From an uncultured Candidatus Saccharibacteria bacterium (GTDB lineage: Bacteria > Patescibacteriota > Saccharimonadia > Saccharimonadales > Saccharimonadaceae), in contig CAMJDZ010000005.1 of the NCBI GenBank assembly GCA_946404545.1, positions 1 to 43,864 of the forward strand: a DNA stretch of 43,864 nt. The letters run 5' to 3'. Below, one piece after another: positions 22,493 to 34,704 of the stretch (its first letter is position 1; each line of letters begins with the position of its first letter). A program made the position numbers and the translations under genes. The notes under the pieces were generated by a model. It saw only the letters and a list, made by a program, of their open reading frames with translations. It was not told where the DNA came from and searched no databases.

Positions 22493-22602
22493 TTGTCTAC
22501 ACCCCCTCGAATATTGTATCTATTAATTATACCACAGAATGGCTCAAAAATCAAGAATCACCCCTGTAAAAACGAGCATCAATCTGTGGTATAATAATGT
22601 AT

Positions 22603-23467
22603 ATGGCGACCACAATGCGCAAGCAAATCGCGCAGAATAAACGCAACACTATTTTGATTATCATTGTTTTTGTGGCTTTCATTTCGCTTATCGGCGGAAT
22701 TTTTGCTTGGATTTATAATCGTCCGGGCATTTTAATTACGGTTGCAATCGTGGCGGCGGCCTATGCCCTTATTCAGTATTTCTTTGCTGACCGTATCGCC
22801 CTTATGGGCACCGGTGCACGCCAAATCGAAAAGACCGAAAATCCACGTTACTACAAAATTATCGAGCAACTCGCGAGCGAAAACAATCTCCCGATGCCAA
22901 AGGTTTATATTATGGATGAACCGGCACCGAACGCCTTCGCGACTGGTCGCGATCCGGCCCATTCCTGCGTCGCGGCAACCTCAGGTCTGCTTGAAATCAT
23001 GGACGACAAGGAACTCAAAGCCGTGATGGCGCACGAGATGTCGCACGTTAAGAATTATGATATTCGCGTCGGCATGATTGTCTTTGGTCTTGCTGCAGTC
23101 GTTGGTATGATTTCCGATCTCGGCCTCCGTATGTTGTTCTGGAACAATCGCGACGAAGAGGATAACTCGCCAGTCGGCGTGCTCTTTGCATTATTTACTA
23201 TTATTCTTGCGCCAATTGTTGCGACGATGATTCGTCTCGCCGTTTCGCGTCAGCGTGAATACCTTGCCGATGCCAGCGCTGCGAGTATGACTAGTAATGA
23301 CGATATGATTAATGCTTTGCGCAAGCTCGATACTCACCATCGCCCAATGCGTCAGCAAAACGTTGCGGCCGAGGCGCTTTTCATTGACGGTCCACTCAAA
23401 AAATCCGTAATCAGTAAATTGTTTGCAACCCACCCGTCTTTGGATGCGCGTATAGAAAGGCTCGAAA

Positions 23468-23481
<14 letters not shown>
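22603..23481 (+). CDS. htpX: membrane zinc metalloprotease HtpX
   Basis: M48-family protease that degrades misfolded membrane proteins from the cytoplasmic side. The 292-aa protein has two N-terminal helices (about residues 17-37 and 41-60), the catalytic MAHEMSHVKNYD, two further helices, and the third zinc ligand Glu in SRQREYLADASAA, ending THPSLDARIERLENGKK. The start is set at ATG 22603, seven bases after TATAAT (22590-22595); an in-frame ATG at 22597 is only one base from the -10 and is unlikely. No Shine-Dalgarno, so probably leaderless. It overlaps the next gene by 14 bp. Confidence 0.95.
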
Positions 23482-26486
<3,005 letters not shown>

Positions 26487-26897
26487 ATGAAAATTTGTGT
26501 TTGTTGTAGTTTGAGTTTTCCAAACGAAGTCAATAAAGTTGCCGACGAATTGCGCGCGCTCGGCCACGAAGTGCTTTTGCCGCATGGCATTATTATTCGC
26601 GCGATTGAACAGCCGGATTTTGATCCAGTCGCCGCAAAACATGATGGTGGCTACGATGCGATGAGTGCGCACTTTGCGAAGATTCGCGAGTCTGAAGCGA
26701 TTTTGGTTTGCAACTTCACGAAAAAGGGCATCGAAAACTATATTGGCGCCAACACCTTCCTCGAAATGGGCCATGCTTACGCGCTCGAAAAACCAATCTA
26801 TGTCCTAAATAAGCTCCCAGACCAACCATTCATTAATGATGAGCTCAAAGCCTTCGGCACGATTGAGCTCGACGGTGATTTGGCAAAGATAAAATAA
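26487..26897 (+). CDS. nucleoside 2-deoxyribosyltransferase-like protein
   Basis: A 136-aa protein with a Rossmann-like layout: an N-terminal strand KICVCCSLSF, a helix VNKVADELRALGHEVLLP, then IRESEAILVCNFTKKGIENYIGANTFLEMGHAYALEKPIYVLNKLP. The ANTFLEMGHAYAL segment, with a Glu in the position of the family nucleophile, and the preceding Asn-containing strand are typical of the deoxyribosyltransferase-like fold. The substrate cannot be told. It starts one base after the ligA stop behind AGGAGA, so it is in the same operon. Confidence 0.75.
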   Translation: MKICVCCSLSFPNEVNKVADELRALGHEVLLPHGIIIRAIEQPDFDPVAAKHDGGYDAMSAHFAKIRESEAILVCNFTKKGIENYIGANTFLEMGHAYALEKPIYVLNKLPDQPFINDELKAFGTIELDGDLAKIK

Positions 26898-26923
26898 AAC
26901 CCCAGCGGTTAAGCTGGGGTTTT
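26896..26923. terminator. bidirectional intrinsic terminator
   Basis: AAAACCCCAGC ... GCTGGGGTTTT with a six-base loop; serves the ligA operon and the converging gene at 26925. Confidence 0.93.
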
Positions 26924-26924
26924 G

Positions 26925-27593
26925 TCATGAAAAGTTTGGCATAATTCTGTCGTCGGAAATCGGCAATAGCGGAAGAGGATTGCGAGACCTCAGCTTTGAC
27001 CTTGCCGAATCTTTTATCTTTCGAGCTTCTTCCTCGCTTATGCAGAGGGCGCTAGCAATTTTCCTATCGAACGTGTCGAAAGCCATCCCGAGATGGCCGC
27101 TAAGCTCGAGCATTACGACTGCGCATTCTTCGGGGGTTAGACGAGCTGCAATTGCCATTCTCAACTTAGCGCACTCTTCAGGAGTCAGCGGATTAAGATT
27201 TTCGTAATTCTCATTAGCTTCCGCAAAGGGATTCCCGATGAATCCGTGGCCGCTAGGATTGAATATCGCCTTAAAATTCGTAAAAGATGTAGTACAGCCT
27301 CGATATCCAAGGCTTTCATACAATTGCCCAATGCGGAACAGCTCACCGAGGTCATAACGAACGAGATCGTTAGCTATTATCCTGTCTTTTAGTACCCCGG
27401 TCTTGATACGCGTCAGACTCTTGTCTTTGCGGTCATCTCCGATATAATGGTGCTGTTCGCTACCTAAGTACACTGCGTATCGGCCTTCGAAAATAATTCT
27501 TTGGACGGAACCAAAAGCCTCTAATAAATAATTACCATCGGCCTTCTTAAATCCTAAGTCGGCGATAGTTTTGAATTCCTTTGCCTTTCTCAT
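26925..27593 (-). CDS. protein with sigma-70 region 4-like C-terminal domain
   Basis: A 222-aa protein from ATG 27593, behind AAAGGAGG; an upstream in-frame ATG has no ribosome site. The first 130 residues are unassigned (DLGFKKADGNYLLEAF, EGRYAVYLGSEQHHYIGDDRKDK). The C-terminal 75 residues resemble a sigma region 4 / HTH: LTPEECAVVMLEL ... FDRKIASALCISEEEARKIKDSARSKLRS, following the pattern L-T-P-E-E, EIAxxLGIS, VRQIExxAxxKLR. TPEECA also occurs once more 20 residues earlier. It is probably a DNA-binding regulator. Divergent from clpC; its mRNA has a long structured leader. Confidence 0.8.
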   Translation of the reverse strand: MRKAKEFKTIADLGFKKADGNYLLEAFGSVQRIIFEGRYAVYLGSEQHHYIGDDRKDKSLTRIKTGVLKDRIIANDLVRYDLGELFRIGQLYESLGYRGCTTSFTNFKAIFNPSGHGFIGNPFAEANENYENLNPLTPEECAKLRMAIAARLTPEECAVVMLELSGHLGMAFDTFDRKIASALCISEEEARKIKDSARSKLRSRNPLPLLPISDDRIMPNFS

Positions 27594-27621
27594 GTTAGTT
27601 TTCCTCCTTTTAATAGATGGA

Positions 27622-27673
27622 GGCGAGTACACGGGCGGAAGCCCAAATCTTTCATGATTTTAATGTACTCGCC
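27622..27673 (-). promoter_or_regulatory. structured 5' leader of the sigma-4-like gene
   Basis: Ten-base inverted repeat GGCGAGTACA (27673-27664 on the minus strand) / TGTACTCGCC (27631-27622), enclosing a smaller hairpin GGGC/GCCC (27644-27633). It lies between the promoter and the ribosome site. Could be an RNA switch, a stabilising hairpin or an operator. Confidence 0.6.
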
Positions 27674-27678
27674 CAAAA

Positions 27679-27724
27679 ATGCGTATAATAGTCTATTATA
27701 GCATAAACTTAATAAAAAGTCAAG
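27679..27724 (-). promoter_or_regulatory. promoter of the sigma-4-like gene
   Basis: On the minus strand TTGACT, 17 bp ending TTATGC, then TATAAT: a near-consensus sigma70 promoter with an extended -10. Confidence 0.7.
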
Positions 27725-27747
27725 AAAACAGGGGTAAAAATGATGAA

Positions 27748-27774
27748 TTAGCACTCTTGCATTCCGAGTGCTAA
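27748..27774. promoter_or_regulatory. CIRCE element (HrcA operator) upstream of clpC
   Basis: Perfect TTAGCACTC-N9-GAGTGCTAA. The spacer holds TTGCAT (27757-27762), which is 17 bp from the TATAAT at 27780-27785 and so acts as the -35. Repressor bound here would block clpC transcription. Confidence 0.96.
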
Positions 27775-27792
27775 TTGTCTATAATAGGGGTT

Positions 27793-30267
27793 ATGGTAGA
27801 CGAATTTAGTGAAATTATGAATCATCTCAGCGAAAATGCGCGCTTTGCGTTGCAGAAAGCTGACTATTATTCCAAACGCTACAATCAGGGCTACATGGGC
27901 ACCGAACATCTTTTGATGGGCATCATGGCGCAAGACACTTCGACTGGCGCAAAAATGCTCAGCGCGGAAGACGTAGATCTTAATCAGATTGAGCGCGCGC
28001 TCAACAAGCCGGCATCTGATGTCCCGGCCGCGCCGATGGCAATGATGTCGCTTTCCGAGGCGACCGTCCTCACGCTCCGCATGGCACTAAATTTCGTCAA
28101 GGAAAATGGCCTCGACATTGTTGGCACCGAGCATATCCTTTATTCGCTTTTGCGTCAGCCAAATTCCCGCGCGACCGTGCTTTTGAACCAGCTCGACGTC
28201 GATGTTGAAAAAGTCGCGAACAATATCGAAGATTTAATTGAAAAGCAGGCCGAAGAAGCCAAAGTTGAAGCCGAAAAACGCAAAAATGGTAAGCGCGCAA
28301 CTTTCCGCTATCTCACGAAATATGGCACCGAACTCACCGAAGAAGCCCGCCAGGGTAAACTCGACACCGTGATTGGTCGCGAGCAAGAAATCGAGCGTGT
28401 CGTCACGATTCTTTGCCGCCGCACGAAGTCAAACCCAGTTTTGATTGGTGAAGCGGGCGTTGGTAAAACCGCCATCGTTGAAGGTCTTGCGACACGCATC
28501 GCAAAAAACGAAGTGCCGAGTGTCTTAATTGGCAAGCGCATTTTTCAAATCGATCTTAGCGCCGTTGTTGCCGGTACGAAATTCCGCGGTGAATTCGAGG
28601 AACGTATTAAGGGCATTATTGACGAAGCCGTGAACGACGATTCGGTTGTGCTGTTTATTGACGAGTTGCATTTGCTCGCTGGCGCCGGTAGCTCCGAGGG
28701 TAGCATGGACGCGGCGAATATCTTGAAGCCAGCTCTCGCGCGCAACCAGCTCAAACTCATCGGCGCAACCACGCTCGACGAGTATCGCAAAAACATCGAG
28801 AAAGACAAGGCACTCGCTCGCCGCTTCCAGACCGTCATCGTGAACGAGCCGAGCCCGACTATCACGCTCCGCATTTTGAAAGGCATCAAGAAGCATTACG
28901 AAAAGCATCATCAAGTTGCGATTAGTGACGAGATTTTGGAAGAAGCAATCAATCTTTCCGAGCGTTATATTTCCGATCGCTTTATGCCGGATAAAGTTAT
29001 CGATGTAATCGATGAAGCGAGCGCCATTGCGCGCGTGGCCTTTGACAAAAAAGGTGGCGCAGCCTACAAGAAACTTAAAATCGAGCTCGAAGATCTGACA
29101 AAGAAAATCGAAGACGCCGCCGAGGCGGAAGATTACGAAAAAGCAGCTGAGTTCAAGACGCGCGCCGCGCAGGTCGAGGAAGAAATTAAAAAGCTCGAAA
29201 AAGAGCACAAGGATGTCGATAAAACCCCTGACGTCACGAGCGAAAATCTCGCCGCGGCAATCAGTCTTAAAACCGGCATTCCGGTCACCCGCGTGCGTGG
29301 CTCCGAGCAGGAACTTTTGCTCAATCTCGAAAAGCATCTCCAGAAAGAAATCATCGGCCAAAACGCTGCGATTTCCGCGACGAGCAAAGCGATTCGCCGT
29401 GGTCGCTCTGGTATTTCAAATCTCCATCGCCCAATCGGCTCCTTTATCTTTATGGGTCCAACTGGCGTTGGCAAGACCGAGCTCGCAAAAACTATCGCGC
29501 GCGAGGTATTTGGCGGCGATGACGCTTTGATTAAAATCGACATGTCCGAATTTGGCGAGAAGCATAATGTCAGTCGCCTCGTTGGCGCGCCAGCCGGTTA
29601 CGTCGGCTACGAAGACGGCGGCAAACTTACCGAGCAAATCCGTCGCCATCCATATTCCGTTGTCTTGTTTGACGAAATCGAAAAGGCTCATCCAGACGTC
29701 TTTAATATCCTGCTCCAAATTCTCGAAGACGGCGAATTAACTGACGGCCAGGGCACGAAAGTGAAGTTTAACAATTCGATCATTATTTTAACTTCTAACC
29801 TCGGCGCCGAGGATATGTATCGCGAATCCGAAATGGGCTTTGCGGTCAAAACTAAGCGCGACGAAAAGGCTCTAAAGGCTGAGCACGATGCAAACGAGGA
29901 GGCTGCCATGAAGGCTCTCCGTAAACTCATGCGCCCAGAACTTGTGAACCGCTTTGACGCGATTGTGACTTTCAATGCTTTGAGCCACGAAAATGTCGAA
30001 CGCATTTTCGACAACATGATTGCTGATCTCAAAAAGCGTTTGTCCAAGAAATCGATTGGCCTCGAGCTTACGCCGTCTGCGAAGAAACAACTCATCGCGC
30101 AGGGCTATGATCCAAAGAATGGCGCGCGCCCACTTCGCCGCACGATTGAAGACAATGTTGAAACTTTGCTCGCCGACAATATTCTCGCCGGCAAATTCGA
30201 GAAAGGCGACATCGCCAAAGTCGATTACAAGAAGGGCGAATTTACGGTCGTCAAAGCCCGCGAATAG
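27793..30267 (+). CDS. clpC: ATP-dependent Clp protease ATPase subunit ClpC
   Basis: HSP100 unfoldase that feeds proteins to ClpP. The 824-aa protein has two Clp_N repeats ([20 protein letters not shown]), the first AAA domain with GEAGVGKTA and [13 protein letters not shown], a short coiled linker with UVR-like [13 protein letters not shown] (as in ClpC, not the long ClpB middle domain), the second AAA domain with [12 protein letters not shown] and [15 protein letters not shown], and a C-terminal D2 small domain with [13 protein letters not shown] 27793 is seven bases after TATAAT and no Shine-Dalgarno is present; the TTG upstream is rejected. Heat-shock control by HrcA is indicated by the CIRCE element. 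Confidence 0.96.
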   Translation: MVDEFSEIMNHLSENARFALQKADYYSKRYNQGYMGTEHLLMGIMAQDTSTGAKMLSAEDVDLNQIERALNKPASDVPAAPMAMMSLSEATVLTLRMALNFVKENGLDIVGTEHILYSLLRQPNSRATVLLNQLDVDVEKVANNIEDLIEKQAEEAKVEAEKRKNGKRATFRYLTKYGTELTEEARQGKLDTVIGREQEIERVVTILCRRTKSNPVLIGEAGVGKTAIVEGLATRIAKNEVPSVLIGKRIFQIDLSAVVAGTKFRGEFEERIKGIIDEAVNDDSVVLFIDELHLLAGAGSSEGSMDAANILKPALARNQLKLIGATTLDEYRKNIEKDKALARRFQTVIVNEPSPTITLRILKGIKKHYEKHHQVAISDEILEEAINLSERYISDRFMPDKVIDVIDEASAIARVAFDKKGGAAYKKLKIELEDLTKKIEDAAEAEDYEKAAEFKTRAAQVEEEIKKLEKEHKDVDKTPDVTSENLAAAISLKTGIPVTRVRGSEQELLLNLEKHLQKEIIGQNAAISATSKAIRRGRSGISNLHRPIGSFIFMGPTGVGKTELAKTIAREVFGGDDALIKIDMSEFGEKHNVSRLVGAPAGYVGYEDGGKLTEQIRRHPYSVVLFDEIEKAHPDVFNILLQILEDGELTDGQGTKVKFNNSIIILTSNLGAEDMYRESEMGFAVKTKRDEKALKAEHDANEEAAMKALRKLMRPELVNRFDAIVTFNALSHENVERIFDNMIADLKKRLSKKSIGLELTPSAKKQLIAQGYDPKNGARPLRRTIEDNVETLLADNILAGKFEKGDIAKVDYKKGEFTVVKARE

Positions 30268-30284
30268 TCTGATATAATATAGCC

Positions 30285-31358
30285 ATGTTTGAACTTCAGA
30301 AGCGTCTGGAAAATCTTCGCGCTGCATTTGAAACGATTTGGCAAAAACTCAAAGTCGACGAACGTCTCGAGCAACTAAAACAGCTCGAAGACGAGGTTGC
30401 GGTGCCGGAAATTTGGAATAATCCGGACGTCGCGCGCGAAAAAACCACCAAGGTTGCGCAGCTCCACGACGAGCTCGACCCGTGGACTTTGCTCAAAACC
30501 CAAATCAATGATTTATCTGAATTAATGCAGCTCGGCGACGAGAGTTTGACGGAAGAATTTTCCGAGCAGCTCGACGCGATGGAGCAGAATCTTGAATCCT
30601 TGCGCCAGGAACTACGCTTTACTGGCAAATATGATCACAATGGCGCAATTTTGCGCATCACGGCTGGCGCCGGCGGTACCGAAGCGATGGATTGGTCTGG
30701 CATGCTCGAGCGCATGTATTTGCGTTGGGCGGAGCAACATAAAGTTTCCGCGACGATTCTTGACCGCATCGACGGCGAGGAAGCCGGTATCAAAACTAGT
30801 GTGATTGAACTCAAAGGCACGAATGTTTACGGTCAGCTCAAGTCTGAGCATGGTACGCATCGCCTCGTTCGCCTTAGCCCATTTAATGCTGACCATTTAC
30901 GCCAGACCTCCTTCTCGCTCGTCGAAGTTTTGCCAATTATTGAAGATGATTCTGAAGTTCAAATCGATCCAAAAGATTTGCGCATTGATGTTTACCATTC
31001 CGGCGGCCATGGCGGCCAGTCGGTCAACACGACCAACTCTGCTGTGCGCATTACGCACTTGCCGACCAATATTGTCGTGGCAATTCAAAACGAGCGCAGC
31101 CAGCTCCAAAACAAGGAAAAAGCGATGGAGATTTTGCGCGGTAAATTGCAGCAAATGATGCAGGAGCAAAATGCCGAGTCGGTCGATAAGCTCCGCGCTG
31201 GCGAATCGGCGAGCTGGGGCCAGCAAATCAGAAATTATGTTCTTCATCCATACAAGCTTGTCAAGGACACGCGTACGAAGTATGAAGAGAATGATGCGGA
31301 TGCGGTTTTGGATGGAAAAATTGACGGATTTATTACGAGCTTTTTGGACAATCAATAG
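30285..31358 (+). CDS. prfB: peptide chain release factor 2
   Basis: Ends translation at UGA and UAA. The 357-aa protein has the codon-reading SPF tripeptide (RLVRLSPFNADHLRQTSF), the catalytic GGQ loop (SGGHGGQSVNTTNSAVRITHLPT) and the AGAGGTEAMDWSGMLERMYLRW segment. There is no in-frame stop, so the programmed +1 frameshift that controls prfB in many bacteria is absent. Its presence, together with TGA stops in this window, indicates UGA is a stop codon here. ATG lies six bases after TATAAT (30273-30278) without a Shine-Dalgarno. Confidence 0.96.
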   Translation: MFELQKRLENLRAAFETIWQKLKVDERLEQLKQLEDEVAVPEIWNNPDVAREKTTKVAQLHDELDPWTLLKTQINDLSELMQLGDESLTEEFSEQLDAMEQNLESLRQELRFTGKYDHNGAILRITAGAGGTEAMDWSGMLERMYLRWAEQHKVSATILDRIDGEEAGIKTSVIELKGTNVYGQLKSEHGTHRLVRLSPFNADHLRQTSFSLVEVLPIIEDDSEVQIDPKDLRIDVYHSGGHGGQSVNTTNSAVRITHLPTNIVVAIQNERSQLQNKEKAMEILRGKLQQMMQEQNAESVDKLRAGESASWGQQIRNYVLHPYKLVKDTRTKYEENDADAVLDGKIDGFITSFLDNQ

Positions 31359-31379
31359 CGCTTATGGTATCATAGTTAT

Positions 31380-32408
31380 ATGATATTCCTGGACAATGTT
31401 TCGAAATATTATCCTCACGAAAAAGTCCCGGCGCTCGATGAAGTGACGCTTCATATTGCGCCGAAAGAATTCGTTTTTATTGTTGGTGCTTCCGGTGCCG
31501 GCAAATCGACTTTGATTAAAATGCTCACCCGCGAAGAGAAGCCAAACTACGGCAAGATTATCGTTGGTGGTATTGATTACGATTACATGAAGAAGCGCCA
31601 TATCCCGCATATCCGCCGCCGCCTCGGTGTTGTCTTCCAGGATTTCAAACTTTTCCCAAATCGCACGGTTTATGAAAACGTTGCCTTTACGCTCGAGATT
31701 GTTGGTGTGCCGACAGCCGAGATTAAGCGCACCGTGCCAAAGGTTCTCGAGCTCGTGGGTTTGAGCGGCAAGGAAGATAAATTCCCAAGCCAGCTTTCCG
31801 GCGGTCAGCGTCAGCGTGTTGCAATCGCCCGTGCCATGGCTCGCCAGCCAAAGATTCTCATCGCCGATGAGCCTACCGGCAACCTTGATCCAGACAATTC
31901 TTTGGAAATTATGCATTTGCTCGAAGAGATTAATAACTTCGGCACCACGATTATCGTGACGACTCATGACGAAAAGGTTGTGAACATGCTCAAGAAGCGC
32001 GTCGTTACGATTCGCGACGGCAAGATTATTGGCGACCAGATTAGTGGCGGTCATTACGATCTCGATGCATCTCGTACTAAGATCGAAAAACGCTCCCTCG
32101 GCGGTCCAGCTACAAAAGCCGCACCAGCCGCAGCGACTACTCGTCCAGCTCTAGTCCCGAATGCCCAGCCGGCCACACAGCCAGCCGAGCAACCAGCACC
32201 TATTAAACATGCTGCACCAGTCGCTACTCAAGTTGCTGCAATGAAAGCCGCAAAGTCTACCGCAAAAGCGCAGCCAAAAGTTACCGTTGCAAAACCAGCC
32301 CTCAAACCTGCTAAATCTTCCGGCTCGGCCGTACTCGAACAGATGCGTCGCGCCAAAGCTGCCGATGATGCAAAACCAGTAGCAAAGAGAAGGACTTTTA
32401 TTCACTAG
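31380..32408 (+). CDS. ftsE: cell division ABC ATPase FtsE with a long C-terminal tail
   Basis: ATP-binding partner of FtsX, which controls peptidoglycan hydrolases at the division site. Residues 1-225 are a complete ATPase: GASGAGKST, Q-loop VFQDFKLFPNRTVYENV, LSGGQRQR, ILIADEPTGNLDP and TTHD. Typical FtsE ends near here, but this 342-aa protein continues with about 115 residues rich in Ala, Pro, Lys and Gln (APAAATTRPALVP ... KSSGSAVLEQMRRAKAADD), probably disordered. The ATG is six bases after TATCAT with an extended TG and no Shine-Dalgarno. ftsX starts one base after the stop. Confidence 0.95.
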   Translation: MIFLDNVSKYYPHEKVPALDEVTLHIAPKEFVFIVGASGAGKSTLIKMLTREEKPNYGKIIVGGIDYDYMKKRHIPHIRRRLGVVFQDFKLFPNRTVYENVAFTLEIVGVPTAEIKRTVPKVLELVGLSGKEDKFPSQLSGGQRQRVAIARAMARQPKILIADEPTGNLDPDNSLEIMHLLEEINNFGTTIIVTTHDEKVVNMLKKRVVTIRDGKIIGDQISGGHYDLDASRTKIEKRSLGGPATKAAPAAATTRPALVPNAQPATQPAEQPAPIKHAAPVATQVAAMKAAKSTAKAQPKVTVAKPALKPAKSSGSAVLEQMRRAKAADDAKPVAKRRTFIH

Positions 32409-32409
32409 T

Positions 32410-33444
32410 ATGCCAAGCAGAAAAACTACCAAAGAAGAAGAAAAAGCTATTGCAGAGATCAGCAAAGAGCGTTTGCGCCGCATTACTAAGGTGCATCGTC
32501 ATCATCTCCGCACGAATGCGCGCGTCCTCAAATATGGCGCCAAGAGTTTTGTGCGCAATACTTGGTTGAGCGTTGCCGCGATTGCAATCATGGCGGTGAC
32601 TCTAGTTGTGCTTTCCGCTACGATTATTGCTACCCATGCCATGGGCACGGCCATTAACAAAATCGAGCAGCAAGTCGATATGTCTGTTTATATCAAGCAG
32701 GGCGCAACCGAAGAGCAAGTCGAACGCATTATTGGTCGCATGACTCAGCTCGAAACGGTCGTGAGCGTCGCCAAGACTTCGCCAGACGAGGCGAACAAGG
32801 AGGCAATCCAGAAGATTCTCGCTAGCGTTACTGGCATGTCTGAGGAAGAGAAAAAGGTTTACGAGCAGAATCTCTATGATGCGCCAAACAAATTGCCTTG
32901 GACGCTCAATATTAAGTTGATTAACTTGAATGACACGAGCGAACTTGAGAATTTCGTCGCCAAAGACGAGTCGATTACGAATATGCTCGATGCTCGTCCA
33001 CCTAGCTATTCGACTGGTCACCGCGAAACAATCGATCGCATTGCTGCAATGATGAATCGCATTGAAATGGTCGGTTTGATTGCTGCCGGTGTCTTCGCAA
33101 TTATCGCTATCCTCGTCGTCTTCAATACGATTCGTATGGCAATCTTCAACCGCAAGGAAGAAATTTATATGATGCGCCTCGTCGGTGCAAGTCGCTGGTT
33201 TATCGTTGGCCCATTCGTCGTTGAAGCTTCATTCTATGGCGTCGTTGCGGCTATTATTGCCGGCGTTCTCTCTTATGGTATTGTCTTTGCGTTGAAAGAC
33301 AACTTCGGCTCTACGCTCGCGCCAACCTTCGATATTATGACCAAGTATTGGTACTTCGTTGTGGCAGCTTTGCTTGTCGCGGGTATCCTTATTGGCGTGC
33401 TCTCGTCGCTCCTCGCGATTCGTAGATATCTCAAGCAAAAATAA
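32410..33444 (+). CDS. ftsX: cell division protein FtsX
   Basis: A 344-aa membrane protein with a basic cytoplasmic N-terminus, the first helix at about residues 55-77, a large extracellular domain (about 78-215, starting NKIEQQVDMSVYIKQGATEEQVERI, a family hallmark), and three further helices (about 220-245, 268-292 and 310-335). VFNTIRMAIFNRKEEIYMMRLVGASRWFI is the conserved FtsX cytoplasmic loop. With FtsE it should activate the CHAP hydrolase encoded next. Confidence 0.95.
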   Translation: MPSRKTTKEEEKAIAEISKERLRRITKVHRHHLRTNARVLKYGAKSFVRNTWLSVAAIAIMAVTLVVLSATIIATHAMGTAINKIEQQVDMSVYIKQGATEEQVERIIGRMTQLETVVSVAKTSPDEANKEAIQKILASVTGMSEEEKKVYEQNLYDAPNKLPWTLNIKLINLNDTSELENFVAKDESITNMLDARPPSYSTGHRETIDRIAAMMNRIEMVGLIAAGVFAIIAILVVFNTIRMAIFNRKEEIYMMRLVGASRWFIVGPFVVEASFYGVVAAIIAGVLSYGIVFALKDNFGSTLAPTFDIMTKYWYFVVAALLVAGILIGVLSSLLAIRRYLKQK

Positions 33445-33513
33445 TCAAAATAGAAAGGTAGACAATCTGGCGGGTGGCTTGCAAAACCGTCCCGCTTATG
33501 CTATTGTAAAAAT

Positions 33514-34674
33514 ATGAAAATCAAGCGCAACATCATCTGTCTTTGCCTTGCATCTGCGCTTTTAGTGGCAAATTCTTTGCCGGCTCCAAAGGCTTTTGCT
33601 TACACTCAGCAAGACCTCGTCAATATCAATTCCAAGATTAGTAATCTCCGCGCTGAAATGAACGGCTACGAAAAGCAGGCCAACGCGCTTGCGAACGAAG
33701 CTCAGTCAATCCAGAACGAGATTAATGCTTTGCGCGTTCAAGAAAACAAGCTCAAGGTCGAAATCCAGCTCAAAGAAGCGGAGCGCCAGAAGCTCATCGC
33801 TGAAATAGAAACGATTACCAAGCGTATTAGTGATAACTCTGAGACGGTTGGCTATACGATTGCGCAGTATTACTACAACAGCGAAGTTTCGACGCTCGAG
33901 CGCATTGTTTCGTCCGATTCCTTCTCGAGCTTCATCGATGAAGAGATGCAGCTTTCGAGTATTTCCGATACGCTTTCGGCGATTATTGAGGAAAACAAAA
34001 ACCTCAAGGCTGAACTTGAGCAAAAGAAAAAGAATGCTGAGTTGATGCTCGAAGATTTGAAAAACCAGAACGCTCAGCTCGTCGCCCTTGAAAACCAACA
34101 GGCGGTTTTACTTGCGCAAACCCGCGCCAGCGAGGCAACCTATCGCGACATGAAGAATCAAGTTGCCAGCCAAAAGGCTGCACTCGAAGAAGAGCAGCAG
34201 AAGATTCTCGCCGATTTGGCGCGTCAATATAACGTTACAAACGTGACTGCCGGCGATCCGAACAAAGGTGGCTATCCATACAGTAGCCGTTGCCCAGCTG
34301 CTAAGATTAACAACCGCCAGTTCTCCGACCAGTGGGGTATGTATATCTGCGAATGTGTTTCTTATACCGCTTGGAAAGTTTATAGCACCTACGGCTACAT
34401 GCCGTATTGGGGCGGCCGTGGCAACGCGAAGCAATGGATTGGCAACGCACGCGGTGCGGGCTACAAAGTTTCTAGTATTCCAAAACCGGGCACGGTCGGT
34501 ATTTCGACCAGCGGTACCTATGGCCACGCCGTTTGGGTTGAGGCCGTTTCTGGCACCCGCGTTTACATCTCTCAGTACAATTATCGCAACGCTGCAACCG
34601 GCTACCAGCCAGGTCAGTATTCTGAGCAGTGGGTAGATCAGGGCATGTATCAGTATATCTATTTTGGCGGATAG
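33514..34674 (+). CDS. secreted coiled-coil CHAP-domain peptidoglycan hydrolase (PcsB-like)
   Basis: A 386-aa protein with a signal peptide (residues 1-29, ending KAFAY), a long antiparallel coiled coil (about 30-245) and a C-terminal CHAP amidase/endopeptidase domain (about 258-386). The catalytic Cys is in YICECVSYTAWKV and the His in TYGHAVWVEAV. The layout matches PcsB and related FtsEX-dependent hydrolases, and it lies directly after ftsEX, so it is very probably the enzyme they activate for daughter-cell separation. The promoter is TTGCAA, 17 bp, TATTGT, with the ATG six bases further on; no Shine-Dalgarno. Confidence 0.93.
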   Translation: MKIKRNIICLCLASALLVANSLPAPKAFAYTQQDLVNINSKISNLRAEMNGYEKQANALANEAQSIQNEINALRVQENKLKVEIQLKEAERQKLIAEIETITKRISDNSETVGYTIAQYYYNSEVSTLERIVSSDSFSSFIDEEMQLSSISDTLSAIIEENKNLKAELEQKKKNAELMLEDLKNQNAQLVALENQQAVLLAQTRASEATYRDMKNQVASQKAALEEEQQKILADLARQYNVTNVTAGDPNKGGYPYSSRCPAAKINNRQFSDQWGMYICECVSYTAWKVYSTYGYMPYWGGRGNAKQWIGNARGAGYKVSSIPKPGTVGISTSGTYGHAVWVEAVSGTRVYISQYNYRNAATGYQPGQYSEQWVDQGMYQYIYFGG

Positions 34675-34704
34675 CGTTTAAGCTAAGAGTGCTATACTAG
34701 ATAT

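Noticed and set aside
27775-27792. TTG start for clpC
   Set aside because: It lies at the edge of CIRCE and inside the promoter -10; ATG 27793 gives the standard ClpC N-terminus.
27922-30265. Long ORFs antisense to clpC, such as 28525-29361 (minus)
   Set aside because: They mirror the codon bias of clpC, have no ribosome site and no recognisable domain.
30285-30400. Programmed frameshift in prfB
   Set aside because: The reading frame is continuous from ATG with no internal TGA near codon 26.
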